Numbered from the stretch's first letter, positions 43,076 through 52,404 are shown. The stretch: 64,000 nucleotides of DNA from an uncultured Clostridia bacterium (GCA_934167835.1 CAKPLZ010000006.1:1-64000); one strand, 5' to 3'. A program made the numbers and translations. The notes: generated by a model from the letters alone, not told the origin.

Positions 43076-45475
43076 TCAGCAACTCCTTATAAATCCACTT
43101 GTTTGAGTTCCGTTCTTCCCAAATCTCATATTTTTCTTATAGACATAGTCCAACTTTTTTTTCAAGATGTCTATGACTCTTTTTCTATCTAAACTAGTCT
43201 GCCTTTTCGCCTCTATTTCCAAACAAACAGTCAAAATTTCACTTGCACACACCCTGTCTCGCTCAACTAAAATCTCATTTTCCGTTCCATTAAACAGCCA
43301 ATAATTTCTTTGTTCTGCTGGTGTTTTATCAAACCAATTTACAGGTATTTTTCTTTCTAAGTATTCATTTATAACACTTTCCCATGGGTCCTTTATTAAT
43401 CTTGACACTTGTTCTTTTTCTGCTGTGTCTGATACCTTTCCTGATAGATATAAAGGTTCATTTTCTCTAAATCTGTAAACCGCTTCAGCCCAAATTTGGT
43501 CTTTCTCTCTATCTAAGTCTTTGAATACATTTTTTATAGTTTTATTTTTTCCAACTTCTATTGGCCAATATCTTCTATTACCGGTTGAATCCCTTAAAAA
43601 CTCATCATCATTTGTTGTTCCAAAGAATACACAATGTCTAGGATGTTCTTCTTCCCTGCGCTCATAGGGTGCTCTGTATTTATCAGTTTTTTGACCTAAA
43701 AATTGTTTTAATCTACTACTATCTGCTTTATTAAACCCTTGTAATTCTGGAACTTCTGCAATAATACAGTTCTGTAACAATAGTAATGTATCTTTACTAT
43801 TAAAGTCCACAATATTATCCGTGAACCACTCTCCTGCAAGTTTATTAAGTAATGTGCTTTTCCCTATTCCCTGTTTACCTGTTAAGATTATCATATTGTC
43901 AAACTTAACAGGCATTTCCGTAATAGCCCTGGATACAACCGCAGTCAAAGCCTTTCGTGTTGTTTGCCTTGTATAGTCGCTATCTTCCGCACCTAAATAA
44001 TCTATAATTAATGTATCTAGCCTTTCTTTGCCATCCCATACTAGTCCTTCAAAATATTCTCTTGCTACATTTGTAGACCTTCTATTTTTTAGTATAGCTA
44101 GGGCATCATTTATAATAGAAGGACCTTTGAACCCTTCGTAGAACTTTTCAAAATGAGCTCTTAGTTCTGCATCATCACTATCAGACCATAGTTTTGGATA
44201 GTGTTCAAAATCTCTACCCCAAGGCATTTTATCTTTTATTAAAAACCTATTTGAAAATCTATCATAAATAAGTCTGCTTTTAAATTCTTCAGCATTTTCT
44301 AAAATTAGAGCTGCATTATTTATGGTTTTATCTATAAAGCCGGTGTTATTTGACCTTGTGAGTTTTAATCTCCATGAAGAATCTTCCTCTTTGGGATTCA
44401 CTCCAAATTCAGCTTTAGCTATGGCCATTCTTTGTTGTTCATATATGCTTCTTACCTCTTCGTCATTCAGTGCGAATTTGCACATTTCTATATAGCTTGG
44501 AAGCCTGTTTGCTGGTGTTCCTTCTTTTACTTCATTATCTAATTCACCAAATTTATGTATTCTCACTAAATCAAAGCTATTACAAAGTATTCGACTCGCT
44601 GGGTCTGTTGCATGAAAGCTATAAAGCCATTTCCCTTCGCCATAAACGGTTGCTCCATTTGCAACAGAACCTTCAATGTATGTATATTTATCTGAGGCAT
44701 TGCCTTGCTCATAAACATCTGTTAAATATTTGCTTATAACAGCAGGTATATCATAAACTTTACAAAATGCTCCCACCAAATTATCTTTTTGAAGAGGATC
44801 CTTTTGTTTGGTAATTTCTCTTTTTATGATTTCCGGTTCTTTTGCAATTTTAGGCCATTCATTTATATCTTTCCAGTTTTTATATAAATTTAATACCCCA
44901 TCTGCAAAAGCAAATGACTTATCTTCAAACTCGAATATAAATTCACTATCTTTACTACAGCTTGGCCAATACATTAATCTTGAGGCCTCAAAAGTGCTTT
45001 GGTCCATTATGGATAAATCTATAAAACTTGCAATTTTTCTTGCAATAGGTTCATATTCCTCTGCTGTTACTGGCCTAGAAAGTGGAATTATTATTCTTAA
45101 TCTAGGCTTATAAGAGCAGTGTTTCCTTGTAGAATACACTGCGTAATTACACCCTAAGCCTCTTACTAAATTTAAAACTTTCTCAGTTTGTCCTGGCTCA
45201 ATATTATCCGCGTCAAGTGTAACCATACATCTATTTATTACATTTTCAGCTTTTCTTCTATTATCTTTTAATTCACCAGCAACAAATCCTCCAACATCTT
45301 TTAATTCATCTTGGTCTGATTTTTTCATTTTCATGTATTGTTCATACGTTTCATCTGTATATGTTGGTTTACTAATTTTAGCTACAAAATCAGACCATAA
45401 GATTTCTTGGGTTACCCATTTAATTGTTTTTCTATTATTTGCAATACTTATTTTTAATTTTTTATCGTTTTGCAC
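43076..45475 (-). CDS. VapE-type phage primase-helicase
   Basis: 799 residues. The N-terminal half resembles a primase-like domain with MVTLDADNIEPGQTEKVLNL and YRPRLRIIIPLS-like strands. The C-terminal part has the virulence-associated E/VirE ATPase: LTGKQGIGKSTLLNKLAGEW (Walker A) and HCVFFGTTNDDEFLRDSTGN, then RRYWPIEVG. It probably primes and unwinds phage DNA at the origin. The iteron-like cluster lies immediately downstream. Confidence 0.88.
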   Translation of the reverse strand: MQNDKKLKISIANNRKTIKWVTQEILWSDFVAKISKPTYTDETYEQYMKMKKSDQDELKDVGGFVAGELKDNRRKAENVINRCMVTLDADNIEPGQTEKVLNLVRGLGCNYAVYSTRKHCSYKPRLRIIIPLSRPVTAEEYEPIARKIASFIDLSIMDQSTFEASRLMYWPSCSKDSEFIFEFEDKSFAFADGVLNLYKNWKDINEWPKIAKEPEIIKREITKQKDPLQKDNLVGAFCKVYDIPAVISKYLTDVYEQGNASDKYTYIEGSVANGATVYGEGKWLYSFHATDPASRILCNSFDLVRIHKFGELDNEVKEGTPANRLPSYIEMCKFALNDEEVRSIYEQQRMAIAKAEFGVNPKEEDSSWRLKLTRSNNTGFIDKTINNAALILENAEEFKSRLIYDRFSNRFLIKDKMPWGRDFEHYPKLWSDSDDAELRAHFEKFYEGFKGPSIINDALAILKNRRSTNVAREYFEGLVWDGKERLDTLIIDYLGAEDSDYTRQTTRKALTAVVSRAITEMPVKFDNMIILTGKQGIGKSTLLNKLAGEWFTDNIVDFNSKDTLLLLQNCIIAEVPELQGFNKADSSRLKQFLGQKTDKYRAPYERREEEHPRHCVFFGTTNDDEFLRDSTGNRRYWPIEVGKNKTIKNVFKDLDREKDQIWAEAVYRFRENEPLYLSGKVSDTAEKEQVSRLIKDPWESVINEYLERKIPVNWFDKTPAEQRNYWLFNGTENEILVERDRVCASEILTVCLEIEAKRQTSLDRKRVIDILKKKLDYVYKKNMRFGKNGTQTSGFIRSC

Positions 45476-45501
45476 ATTTCTCTTCCTCCTAACTAACTTT
45501 G

Positions 45502-45732
45502 TTATGCTATTTCTTTAAGAACTTCGTCTACAATAATAGATTGTTGCATTTCTATTTTCTTTTCTAGTTTATAATTTTCAAGCCTTAATTTGTATATTCT
45601 ACAACCCGCAAAAATATTAGTTAAAGCACTTATTACTAATAGTGTTAAAGTTATATACCCTAATATTGTTATTGTTATTTCATAGTCTTTATGTATTTTC
45701 GCTTTTTTCATTTTCCTATCCTCCTTGCACAC
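45502..45732 (-). CDS. Small membrane protein, phage
   Basis: 76 residues, one central hydrophobic helix (YEITITILGYITLTLLVISA), then a charged helix. It overlaps the next gene by 25 bases. Unknown function. Confidence 0.5.
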   Translation of the reverse strand: MCKEDRKMKKAKIHKDYEITITILGYITLTLLVISALTNIFAGCRIYKLRLENYKLEKKIEMQQSIIVDEVLKEIA

Positions 45733-46118
45733 TTTAACTCTTTTACAACTTTTGGTGTATATTCTCTTGTACTATGCAAATTTTTTAAATTTTCTATATT
45801 CTTAAGTGCCTGCTTTGTATCTGCGATAATCCCTTTTGTTATATATTTGTCCGCATAGCCCTTTAGCGTTTTCACAAAATCTAAAGTATCCTTGAGAACT
45901 CTTCTCTCTTTTCTTGTTTTTGTTAGGTTGTTTGCTACCTTCATAATTTCTATTCCATTTAATTTTGCAAGCTCCAATTCGTGTAAATAATCATCTTGCT
46001 CATTTTCTTTTTTGCTTATCTCTGTCTCCAAGTTTTTTTTTGCGCTGTCTAAATTTTCAAAAAATTCCTCAACATCCTTTAAAAAAGTTTCCACTTGTTC
46101 TGTTTCACATATTTGCAT
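45708..46118 (-). CDS. Coiled-coil phage protein, unknown
   Basis: 136 residues, almost entirely charged helix, including KNLETEISKKENEQDDYLHE. It sits between polymerase and primase genes in the early module. I do not recognise the family; a replication-accessory role is possible from context. Confidence 0.6.
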   Translation of the reverse strand: MQICETEQVETFLKDVEEFFENLDSAKKNLETEISKKENEQDDYLHELELAKLNGIEIMKVANNLTKTRKERRVLKDTLDFVKTLKGYADKYITKGIIADTKQALKNIENLKNLHSTREYTPKVVKELKCARRIGK

Positions 46119-46347
46119 AATTCAATTCCTCCTGTGTTTTTTCATAATTAATTCTTAAATTTTCTTCTAAGTCTGCAATCGCAGATTGTTGTGTCTCTGT
46201 TAGCCCTTTCAAATGCTCATTTTCTTTTATTTGTGCTGCTATAACTATTTCTTGCTTATAACAACAAAGGGTTATTATTAGCATTGCAACAAGGCACAAT
46301 GCTATTATTATTCTTTGTATAATTATTGTTTTTCTTAAATTATTCAT
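46105..46347 (-). CDS. Small membrane-anchored coiled-coil protein
   Basis: 80 residues: N-terminal hydrophobic helix IIIQRIIIALCLVAMLIITL, then a coiled coil. This layout resembles Rz/o-spanin-like spacers but it is in the early module. Its stop overlaps the next start by 14 bases. Unknown function. Confidence 0.5.
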   Translation of the reverse strand: MNNLRKTIIIQRIIIALCLVAMLIITLCCYKQEIVIAAQIKENEHLKGLTETQQSAIADLEENLRINYEKTQEELNYANM

Positions 46348-46353
46348 ATATAA

Positions 46354-48316
46354 TTACTCCTTTTTATAATAATCATTTGTAAATCCATCTGCATTAAGCG
46401 GTAATCCTTCGGCCCATTCTGGAACCATACACATAAGTTTTATTGCGTTTTCTAAGGTGAATCTATTGTCTCTTTTTGGGATTTCACAAATCACTTCGTC
46501 GTGAATATGAAACAAAACTCGGTACTGATTTTTTACTAACCTTTTTATGCTTTCAGCTAAACAATCTCTCGCTATAGCTTGTACAATATTTTCAGTCAGT
46601 TTTCCACCATAAGTTGGTATTTTTTCCCATTTTTTTGTTGTCTGATTTTGCCCCATATATACTAATGATTCTCCTCCAAACTGGTTAAGTTCCAATCTAG
46701 CTTGTACATAAAACAATTGTCTCTTGCTCGGTAGAGTAACTACTAGATTACCATGTTCAATATTAAAATAAATACCTTTTTGCATTACCTGAGTTTGACC
46801 GGTTTTTAAGCAATTTATTGCACAATTTTGTATAGTATGCCACAAGTCTACTATTCTTTTGTTACTAAGTCTCCATCGGCTTACTATATCGGGTAGTTCT
46901 TCCTCTGTTAGCCCTTTTTCTAATGCTCCCATTTGTACTAGTGCTCCAGGTCCACCCTGATATCCAAGTGCAAGCTCTGCAACTTTTCCTTTTTGTCTTA
47001 GTTCGTATTCTGGATTTCCTTTTTTAATTCTTTCTATTGATACTCCAAACATTTGTGAAGCTGAAGCTTCATATATTTTTCCGTGTGTTCTAAATACATC
47101 CAAACGCCATTTTTCATCTGCTAGCCAGCTTATAACCCTAGCCTCAATCGCACTAAAATCTGCAACAGCAAAAGTGTATCCCTCTGATGCTATAAATGCG
47201 GTTCTAATTAGCTGTGAAAGAGTATTTGGAATATTACCGATAAATTATCCTTATTGCATTTATATTTTGGTTTTTGACCAATTCTCGTGCGACTGATAAT
47301 GTCTCTAAATGATTCTGTGGTAAGTTTTGTACTTGTACCAATCTTCCGGCCCATCTACCAGTTCTATTTGCTCCATAAAACTGTAATAGTCCCCTTACTC
47401 GGTTATCTTGGCACATTGCTATTTCCATAGCATCATATTTTTTAGTACTTGTTTTAGATAACTCTTGTCTAATTTCAAGCATGCGCTTTACCTTTTCTGA
47501 ATCTGTATTTTTTATTAGCTCTGGCACATCTTTTTTGTTTAAGCTGGTTATTAAGTTTCCTGTTTCACTTGAAAGCCATTCTTTTAACTGTGCAACCGAA
47601 TTTGGATTACTTAAACCAGATAGCTCTTGCGCTTCTTCTAAAAGTTCTTCTGTTCTTGTATATGCTATTTGTAAAGCACCTTCTACTAGCTTTCTATCTA
47701 TCCTTACACCATAGGCATTCATAAGAATATCTATTTCCCACAGTTCTTGTTCTGATTTTGGAAATATAACTTTTAATTTATCTTTTATTGCCTTTTCTGT
47801 TACAACATCTTGAATACAATATTCTTTAAATAAATTCCACTTTTCAGGCTCGTGTTTTGGTAAATTTCGGGTTCTTCCACCATTTGTTTTTGTAGGATTA
47901 CAAGGCACACAAAAATATCTTATAAGTGCTTTTCCTGTAGCCAATTTTTTCTTATCCTCAGCTAGTCCCATTGCATCTCCTATTGCCTTTAATCCGGCAG
48001 GATACCCTGCATATAACCCTTTTATCATTGTACAGTTCCATTGTTCTATCGGTGTTGGCCAAAACTTGTTTAAGCAATACCATTCGAATGCCGCATTATA
48101 TGCAGTTTTTAAAATATCTTTATCACAAAGAGCAGTTATCAACTCTTGTGGTAACTGCTCTCCCTGTGCTAAATCTATTATTTTTACTGGCTCATCATCA
48201 AAAGAATAAGCAAATAAAAGTATTTCAAAGTCCTGGGATTGCACATATTTGTACAACCCTGCTTTACCTATATCAACAGAAGAATATGTTTCTATGTCTA
48301 TTGATAGCTCTCTCAT
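46354..48316 (-). CDS. Phage family A DNA polymerase, read through a CGG +1 shift
   Basis: About 653 residues. The N-terminal 3'-5' exonuclease domain starts MRELSIDIETYSSVDIGKAG (DIE metal site). The plain frame ends after NINAIRIIY with R-stop. CGG at 47237-47239 follows TAT. Skipping C gives IIYGNIPNTLSQLIRTAF, then motif A (FAVADFSAIEARVISWLA), motif B region (KGKVAELALGYQGGPGALVQ) and motif C (VLFHIHDEVICEIP). So the catalytic half is reached only through the shift. It replicates phage DNA together with the nearby primase-helicase. Confidence 0.92.
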
Positions 48317-48319
48317 TTT

Positions 48320-48976
48320 TTAGTTCACCCCATAGATATTAGATATTGGTTTACCTGTTATTGGGTCTATTGCTTGTGTTGTTTGGTATTGTGGCATTTG
48401 GTATTGTGGTTGTGCCTGTGTTGTTTGGTATTGTGGTTGTGCCTGTGTTGTTTGTAATGGAGTACCAAAATCTTCTGCAGCGGTTGTTCTTCCATCTAAA
48501 GGTTGTCCGTCCTCTAACTTTTGAATATTTCCTAACCCGCAGCCTACACCTTTGTTTCCGTTTTGATTGTAAGCATAAAATCTAATACTTGCACGACCAT
48601 AACACCCTGAATAAATTTCTGTTTTACTTATTATTGGGTTGCCATTACTATCAACTATCTCAGGTGCTGTGTTTGACTTTGCAGAGATTACCCAATGCCC
48701 TTTGCATTCTGGCCCAAAAGGTTCTCCACTCTGTCTAAGTCCATCGCCATCATAAATTGGTAGATTTGGGTTTGCTGGCATTACCCCTTTAAATTTATCA
48801 GCCAAATTATCTTGTAGGCATTGGTTAATTGCGTTTACTATTCTTTGGTATGTATCAACATCGCTTTTTGGTATTAGCAATGTTACTGAATATTTTTCAT
48901 CGCCATTTGGTGTTTTTCGCGGTTCAAATACCGCCATATAACTAAATCTTACTTTTCCTGTTACTAAATTATTCAT
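48320..48976 (-). CDS. DUF2815 single-stranded DNA-binding-like protein
   Basis: 218 residues starting MNNLVTGKVRFSYMAVFEPR, with YSVTLLIPKSDVDTYQRIV, the DUF2815 pattern of an OB-fold, phage ssDNA-binding family. The C-terminal tail has tandem QYQTTQAQPQ repeats, an unstructured end often used for partner contact. It precedes the polymerase by 3 bases. Confidence 0.85.
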   Translation of the reverse strand: MNNLVTGKVRFSYMAVFEPRKTPNGDEKYSVTLLIPKSDVDTYQRIVNAINQCLQDNLADKFKGVMPANPNLPIYDGDGLRQSGEPFGPECKGHWVISAKSNTAPEIVDSNGNPIISKTEIYSGCYGRASIRFYAYNQNGNKGVGCGLGNIQKLEDGQPLDGRTTAAEDFGTPLQTTQAQPQYQTTQAQPQYQMPQYQTTQAIDPITGKPISNIYGVN

Positions 48977-49214
48977 TATTTTTACCCCCTAAAACTTTAT
49001 TTTTTAGTGTGTCAAATATATGCGCCATTTCATCTGGTGATATTCTTTTTATTTGTATTTCTTCCACATTTTCTTTACTTTTTTCAACTTTGTCCTTAGT
49101 GTTATTGCATTCGCATTCGCATTCCCTTTCTTCTATCACTTCTTCTGCAATTTTTGCTATCTTTAGCCCACTCAAAAAGGCTAACCCTATAACTTCTAAT
49201 TTATTAAAATCCAT
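48969..49214 (-). CDS. Hypothetical phage protein with EF-like Cys/Glu cluster
   Basis: 81 residues with EEVIEERECECECNNTKDKV, an acid-cysteine stretch, and a hydrophobic N-terminal helix. Located between DUF4406 and DUF2815 genes. No family recognised. Confidence 0.5.
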   Translation of the reverse strand: MDFNKLEVIGLAFLSGLKIAKIAEEVIEERECECECNNTKDKVEKSKENVEEIQIKRISPDEMAHIFDTLKNKVLGGKNNE

Positions 49215-49215
49215 A

Positions 49216-49656
49216 TTATTTATCCTCCACTTCTTTTATAAATTTATTGTATTTTACAGCTATTTCATGTTCTATTTGACAACCTCTTGCCTTTTCCCAG
49301 CCTGGCATAAAAACTACTGCATCCACTTTGCTCATTGCTTCGATTGATTTTGCTAAATAATATAATCTTGCATCTCCTTCAGGTGGTTCTTCAGCAAAAA
49401 TAGTATCAACAACTTCATGTCCTTTTTCTTCTAATTTTTTTACTAATTCTGCCCTTTCAGATCTAATTTGTTCTTCCGTTTTCCCTTTCATAGGTTGACT
49501 AATCATTATTTTTAATTTTTTCATCTCAATCATTTTTTTATGCTCCTTTTCTTCTTTTAATTTTAAAAAATACAGTGTTTTTATTTTTATCAATTCATCA
49601 TATTTGTCTTGGTCAACAGTTATTGTTGGTGTAGAAAATACACGATCTAATGCCAT
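49216..49656 (-). CDS. DUF4406 nucleoside deoxyribosyltransferase-like protein
   Basis: 146 residues. After a helical N-terminal extension of about 45 residues, KIMISQPMKGKTEEQIRSER and VDAVVFMPGWEKARGCQIEH match DUF4406, related to nucleoside 2-deoxyribosyltransferases. It may modify phage nucleotide pools. The N-terminal part could be a separate fused segment. Confidence 0.75.
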   Translation of the reverse strand: MALDRVFSTPTITVDQDKYDELIKIKTLYFLKLKEEKEHKKMIEMKKLKIMISQPMKGKTEEQIRSERAELVKKLEEKGHEVVDTIFAEEPPEGDARLYYLAKSIEAMSKVDAVVFMPGWEKARGCQIEHEIAVKYNKFIKEVEDK

Positions 49657-50843
49657 TAATCATTACCTCCTAAAACTTTATTTTTTTTAAATTCTTCAGC
49701 TGCTGAAATTGTTTTGTATGGTTCTCGTTTATCCGTTTCTTTTGCAAGGGTTGGTGCCCCTTTTGGTTTTTCTATGTAGTCTCCAATAGTTTCAGCAATT
49801 TGTTTTTTACCTATTGCCTTTTCCAATGCAGTAAGTGTCAAAGGTTTTCGTTCATACAGCATTGCGCTATCAATTCCAGTAGCTTCTAGTATTTCAAAAG
49901 CTTTATCTATATCAACTATTTTTCTATTGCTTTTTCCTTCGACAGCTTTATATCCTGGTACATCATTTCCTTTTAGTATTTCATCTAAAGCATAGCTATT
50001 AATGTCTTTTATCCACTCAGTTAGCCCTTCTGTTTCATTTAATATTTGAGCTAATTCTGTATTATTTAAAATTCCTATTACTTTTTTTTGTTTGATTTCT
50101 TCAACAGTTTTCATATTTTCTTTCGCTCTAAATTCACAAGCACCCTTTGCCTTGCAAAATCTGCAATGTTCGCCTTGTACAAATGTACCCAAGCCCATAA
50201 ATGCTTGCTGTGCTTTAGGTTTAACAACAGTATTTCCCCATTCCTCAAGTTCTGTTCTTGACAAGCTATATTCAGATATATTATCTTTTCTTGGCTGTAT
50301 TATTACCATTCTTATATTTTGTATGTTGTATAAGAACCCAAACTGCTTTATGGCCCCTAAAGCGTATAACATCATTTGCGGATTTCTCTCAGCTGATACC
50401 TCCACACCTTTACCATATTTAAAATCTATAACAACTAATGTTTCTCCAGATATAAGAATGCAATCTGTTGTTCCAAATCCTTCTGGAACATAATCACTGA
50501 AGTCCACAGTTTGTTCTACAGCTACAAACGGCCTTGTATTAGTTTCAAGTGCAATGCCTTTTATATATTCGAGGTATGTATCAGTATGAGCTAACATCTC
50601 TTTATCAAAATGTTCTTCTTTTGTAAATTTGTTAAGTCTTCTTGTATATGCTGTTTTTGATAGTGCATCTAAGAAGTAACTATTTACTTTAAATTCTGCA
50701 ATTGCATGCGCAAGTGTTCCTTCTTCCATATAATCGCTTGTCTTATCTGGAAATTTCTCCTCTAGCCTTGCAGAAGGTGTACACACAAGCCACTTATGAC
50801 TACTACTTGCAGACAGTATTGCATGTTTTTTTAAATCCTCCAC
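49656..50843 (-). CDS. DUF2800 PD-(D/E)XK nuclease (Cas4-like exonuclease)
   Basis: 395 residues. MEEGTLAHAIAEFKVNSYF, then TTDCILISGETLVVIDFKYG (D and E/D-x-K catalytic positions) and a C-terminal cysteine cluster GEHCRFCKAKGACEFRAKEN that likely holds an iron-sulfur cluster or zinc. This is the DUF2800/RecB-like family used in phage recombination. Its start overlaps the upstream gene by one base. Confidence 0.85.
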   Translation of the reverse strand: MEDLKKHAILSASSSHKWLVCTPSARLEEKFPDKTSDYMEEGTLAHAIAEFKVNSYFLDALSKTAYTRRLNKFTKEEHFDKEMLAHTDTYLEYIKGIALETNTRPFVAVEQTVDFSDYVPEGFGTTDCILISGETLVVIDFKYGKGVEVSAERNPQMMLYALGAIKQFGFLYNIQNIRMVIIQPRKDNISEYSLSRTELEEWGNTVVKPKAQQAFMGLGTFVQGEHCRFCKAKGACEFRAKENMKTVEEIKQKKVIGILNNTELAQILNETEGLTEWIKDINSYALDEILKGNDVPGYKAVEGKSNRKIVDIDKAFEILEATGIDSAMLYERKPLTLTALEKAIGKKQIAETIGDYIEKPKGAPTLAKETDKREPYKTISAAEEFKKNKVLGGND

Positions 50844-51247
50844 TAAACTTTCACCCCTGCTTCTATTAGCATTGTAGCTAATTTGTTATAGTCCTTTTTA
50901 TCAATTTGAGTTAATGCTTGTACATTAAATTGCGCGAGAATGCCCATTATCACATTCATTTTTCCAGCACTTACTGCATTGCTCATCGCAACTGCTAATT
51001 CCTCTTGTGTAAAGCTTTTTTCTGTTTGAGCTTGTACGGGTATTGTTTGATTAATTGGCATTGATTGTTTTATTGCTTCTGTAGAAGGTACAACACTCTT
51101 GCCACACATTTCATTCTTAGTTTCTCCTATACTTGTACCAATTTTGTTTTCGGCTCTATGCTTTTCATCTAATCCTACTTTAATTTCTATTGCATCAGCT
51201 ATCCTTTCTAAATTCTTGTTAATATCTTCTAAAATTTTTTCTAACAT
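50843..51247 (-). CDS. Hypothetical early phage protein
   Basis: 134 residues. N-terminal coiled coil, Pro/Thr-rich middle, and a helical C-terminus with MGILAQFNVQALTQIDKKDY. It precedes DUF2800 with a one-base overlap and is probably a partner of the recombination module. No motif recognised. Confidence 0.6.
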   Translation of the reverse strand: MLEKILEDINKNLERIADAIEIKVGLDEKHRAENKIGTSIGETKNEMCGKSVVPSTEAIKQSMPINQTIPVQAQTEKSFTQEELAVAMSNAVSAGKMNVIMGILAQFNVQALTQIDKKDYNKLATMLIEAGVKV

Positions 51248-51323
51248 TTTAAATTAAACCTCCTTGATTTTTATTTACTAATATTATAAAATTAGTTATG
51301 TAGGTATTTTGCAAGTGTTTTAC

Positions 51324-51548
51324 TTAAAGTGCATCGGGAACACTTAAGGTTGCAAATACCTTTTTTAAATTATTTTCAAAGTTATTTACTCTTTGAAGTT
51401 GCTCTATTGTTGTTGCATTAAATTTAAGCCACTTGTTTGTATCCTGCATTTTGAAGTAACCTTCTAGTGTTTCTACAGATGCTGGTATTAATTCTTTGTC
51501 TTGTTTGTTCTTCAAATCTTTTAATAACTGTTGAAATCGCTCAAGCAT
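51324..51548 (-). CDS. Hypothetical early phage protein
   Basis: 74 residues, helical and charged (MLERFQQLLKDLKNKQDKEL). A GGAGG stretch lies close upstream. No family recognised. Confidence 0.55.
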   Translation of the reverse strand: MLERFQQLLKDLKNKQDKELIPASVETLEGYFKMQDTNKWLKFNATTIEQLQRVNNFENNLKKVFATLSVPDAL

Positions 51549-51572
51549 AATGATTTCCTCCTCCTTTCTTAA

Positions 51573-51725
51573 TTATTTCATATATTTTTTTACTGCTAAT
51601 ATAAATATAATTAGCAAAGTTAATATCTTTAATATAACTTGTCCAGTTAAAGCAGCTCCACAATCAAGTTCCCCAATTTGTCCAAGTATTGCAAAAAAGC
51701 TAATTAATGCTATTATTTTTCTCAT
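51573..51725 (-). CDS. Small membrane protein (50 aa)
   Basis: ATG at 51723-51725 behind GGGGG; TAA at 51573-51575. Two hydrophobic segments (KIIALISFFAILGQI and ILKILTLLIIFILAV) separated by LDCGAALTG. It lies in the early operon; function unknown. Confidence 0.6.
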   Translation of the reverse strand: MRKIIALISFFAILGQIGELDCGAALTGQVILKILTLLIIFILAVKKYMK

Positions 51726-51742
51726 TTGATTTTCCCCCTTTT

Positions 51743-52027
51743 CTAAACAACCCTGTTCAACTCCAGATTAATTTTTCTTTTCTGAAAGTCAACATTAATT
51801 GTTTTGCTCTTTGTCTTTCTTTTTATAGGTTTTATTTCTAAAGTGTCTTGTGCTAATTGTTTTTGGGTTTCAACAAATTCTTTAATGTCTTGTATGTCAA
51901 ATCTGTAATCTCTTGTTCCAACTTTAAAACATTTTAGCCCTTGTCTTATAAACTTATGTATTGTTCTGTTGTCTTTTACTCTAAAGAATTGTTTTGTTTC
52001 CTCTATTGTTAATAAATGTTGTTCCAC
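51743..52027 (-). CDS. Excisionase/HTH-type DNA-binding protein
   Basis: 94 residues from a GTG at 52025-52027 behind AAAGGAGG. TIEETKQFFRVKDNRTIHKF and GTRDYRFDIQDIKEFVE match MerR-like/excisionase HTH domains. Such proteins either promote excision or regulate early genes. An operator palindrome overlaps the region just upstream. Confidence 0.7.
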   Translation of the reverse strand: MEQHLLTIEETKQFFRVKDNRTIHKFIRQGLKCFKVGTRDYRFDIQDIKEFVETQKQLAQDTLEIKPIKRKTKSKTINVDFQKRKINLELNRVV

Positions 52028-52041
52028 TATTGCCTCCTTTC

Positions 52042-52055
52042 GTGAATTTATTCAC
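52042..52055. promoter_or_regulatory. Repressor operator (copy 2), GTGAATTTATTCAC
   Basis: A perfect 14-bp palindrome identical to the one at 52295-52308. It lies between the Cro-like gene and the excisionase-like gene. The duplication at the switch region supports it as a CI/Cro binding site. Confidence 0.75.
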
Positions 52056-52058
52056 ATA

Positions 52059-52274
52059 CTAAATTAAAAAAATATATTTTTTATAATCTAATTTATGTTT
52101 ATTGCAATATTTTATAATTGCACCACAAAATATTGCACCAGCACCTTTACCCTTATTTTTAAAAACCTTGTTGACATGTGTTCTTTCTATTCCTGTTGCT
52201 TCAGCAAAAAGTGTTTGATTTCCATTAAATTTTTCTTTAAGTAACTCCTCCAACGCTACTATATTTACTTCCAT
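52059..52274 (-). CDS. Cro-like XRE repressor
   Basis: 71 residues: LLKEKFNGNQTLFAEATGIE, then RTHVNKVFKNK, a helix-turn-helix. It is the first gene of the leftward early operon and divergent from the CI-like repressor, the classical Cro position. GTGAATTTATTCAC sites flank it. Confidence 0.8.
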   Translation of the reverse strand: MEVNIVALEELLKEKFNGNQTLFAEATGIERTHVNKVFKNKGKGAGAIFCGAIIKYCNKHKLDYKKYIFLI

Positions 52275-52294
52275 TATCCCACCTCTTTTTCTTT

Positions 52295-52308
52295 GTGAAT
52301 TTATTCAC
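52295..52308. promoter_or_regulatory. Repressor operator (copy 1), GTGAATTTATTCAC
   Basis: A perfect palindrome overlapping the predicted start of leftward early transcription. TTCAC half-sites also occur on the repressor side at about 52363 and 52386. Binding here would block the early promoter. Confidence 0.8.
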
Positions 52309-52314
52309 GATGTA

Positions 52315-52343
52315 ATAATACTATATATTTTTTATATTGTCAA
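52315..52343 (-). promoter_or_regulatory. Early leftward phage promoter (PR-like)
   Basis: Consensus TTGACA (52343-52338) and TATTAT (52320-52315) with 17 bases between on the minus strand. Transcription would start near 52308, inside operator copy 1, and read the Cro-like and replication genes. Confidence 0.85.
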
Positions 52344-52375
52344 TAGTTTTTTGAGATTTTTTTCACATTTTTTTA

Positions 52376-52404
52376 TTGAATTTTTTCACACTCTATGCTA
52401 TACT
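52376..52404 (+). promoter_or_regulatory. Repressor promoter (PRM-like)
   Basis: TTGAAT (52376-52381) and TATACT (52399-52404) with 17 bases between, followed by GAGGTG and the repressor ATG at 52425. A TTCAC half-site lies in the spacer, which suggests autoregulation. Confidence 0.75.
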
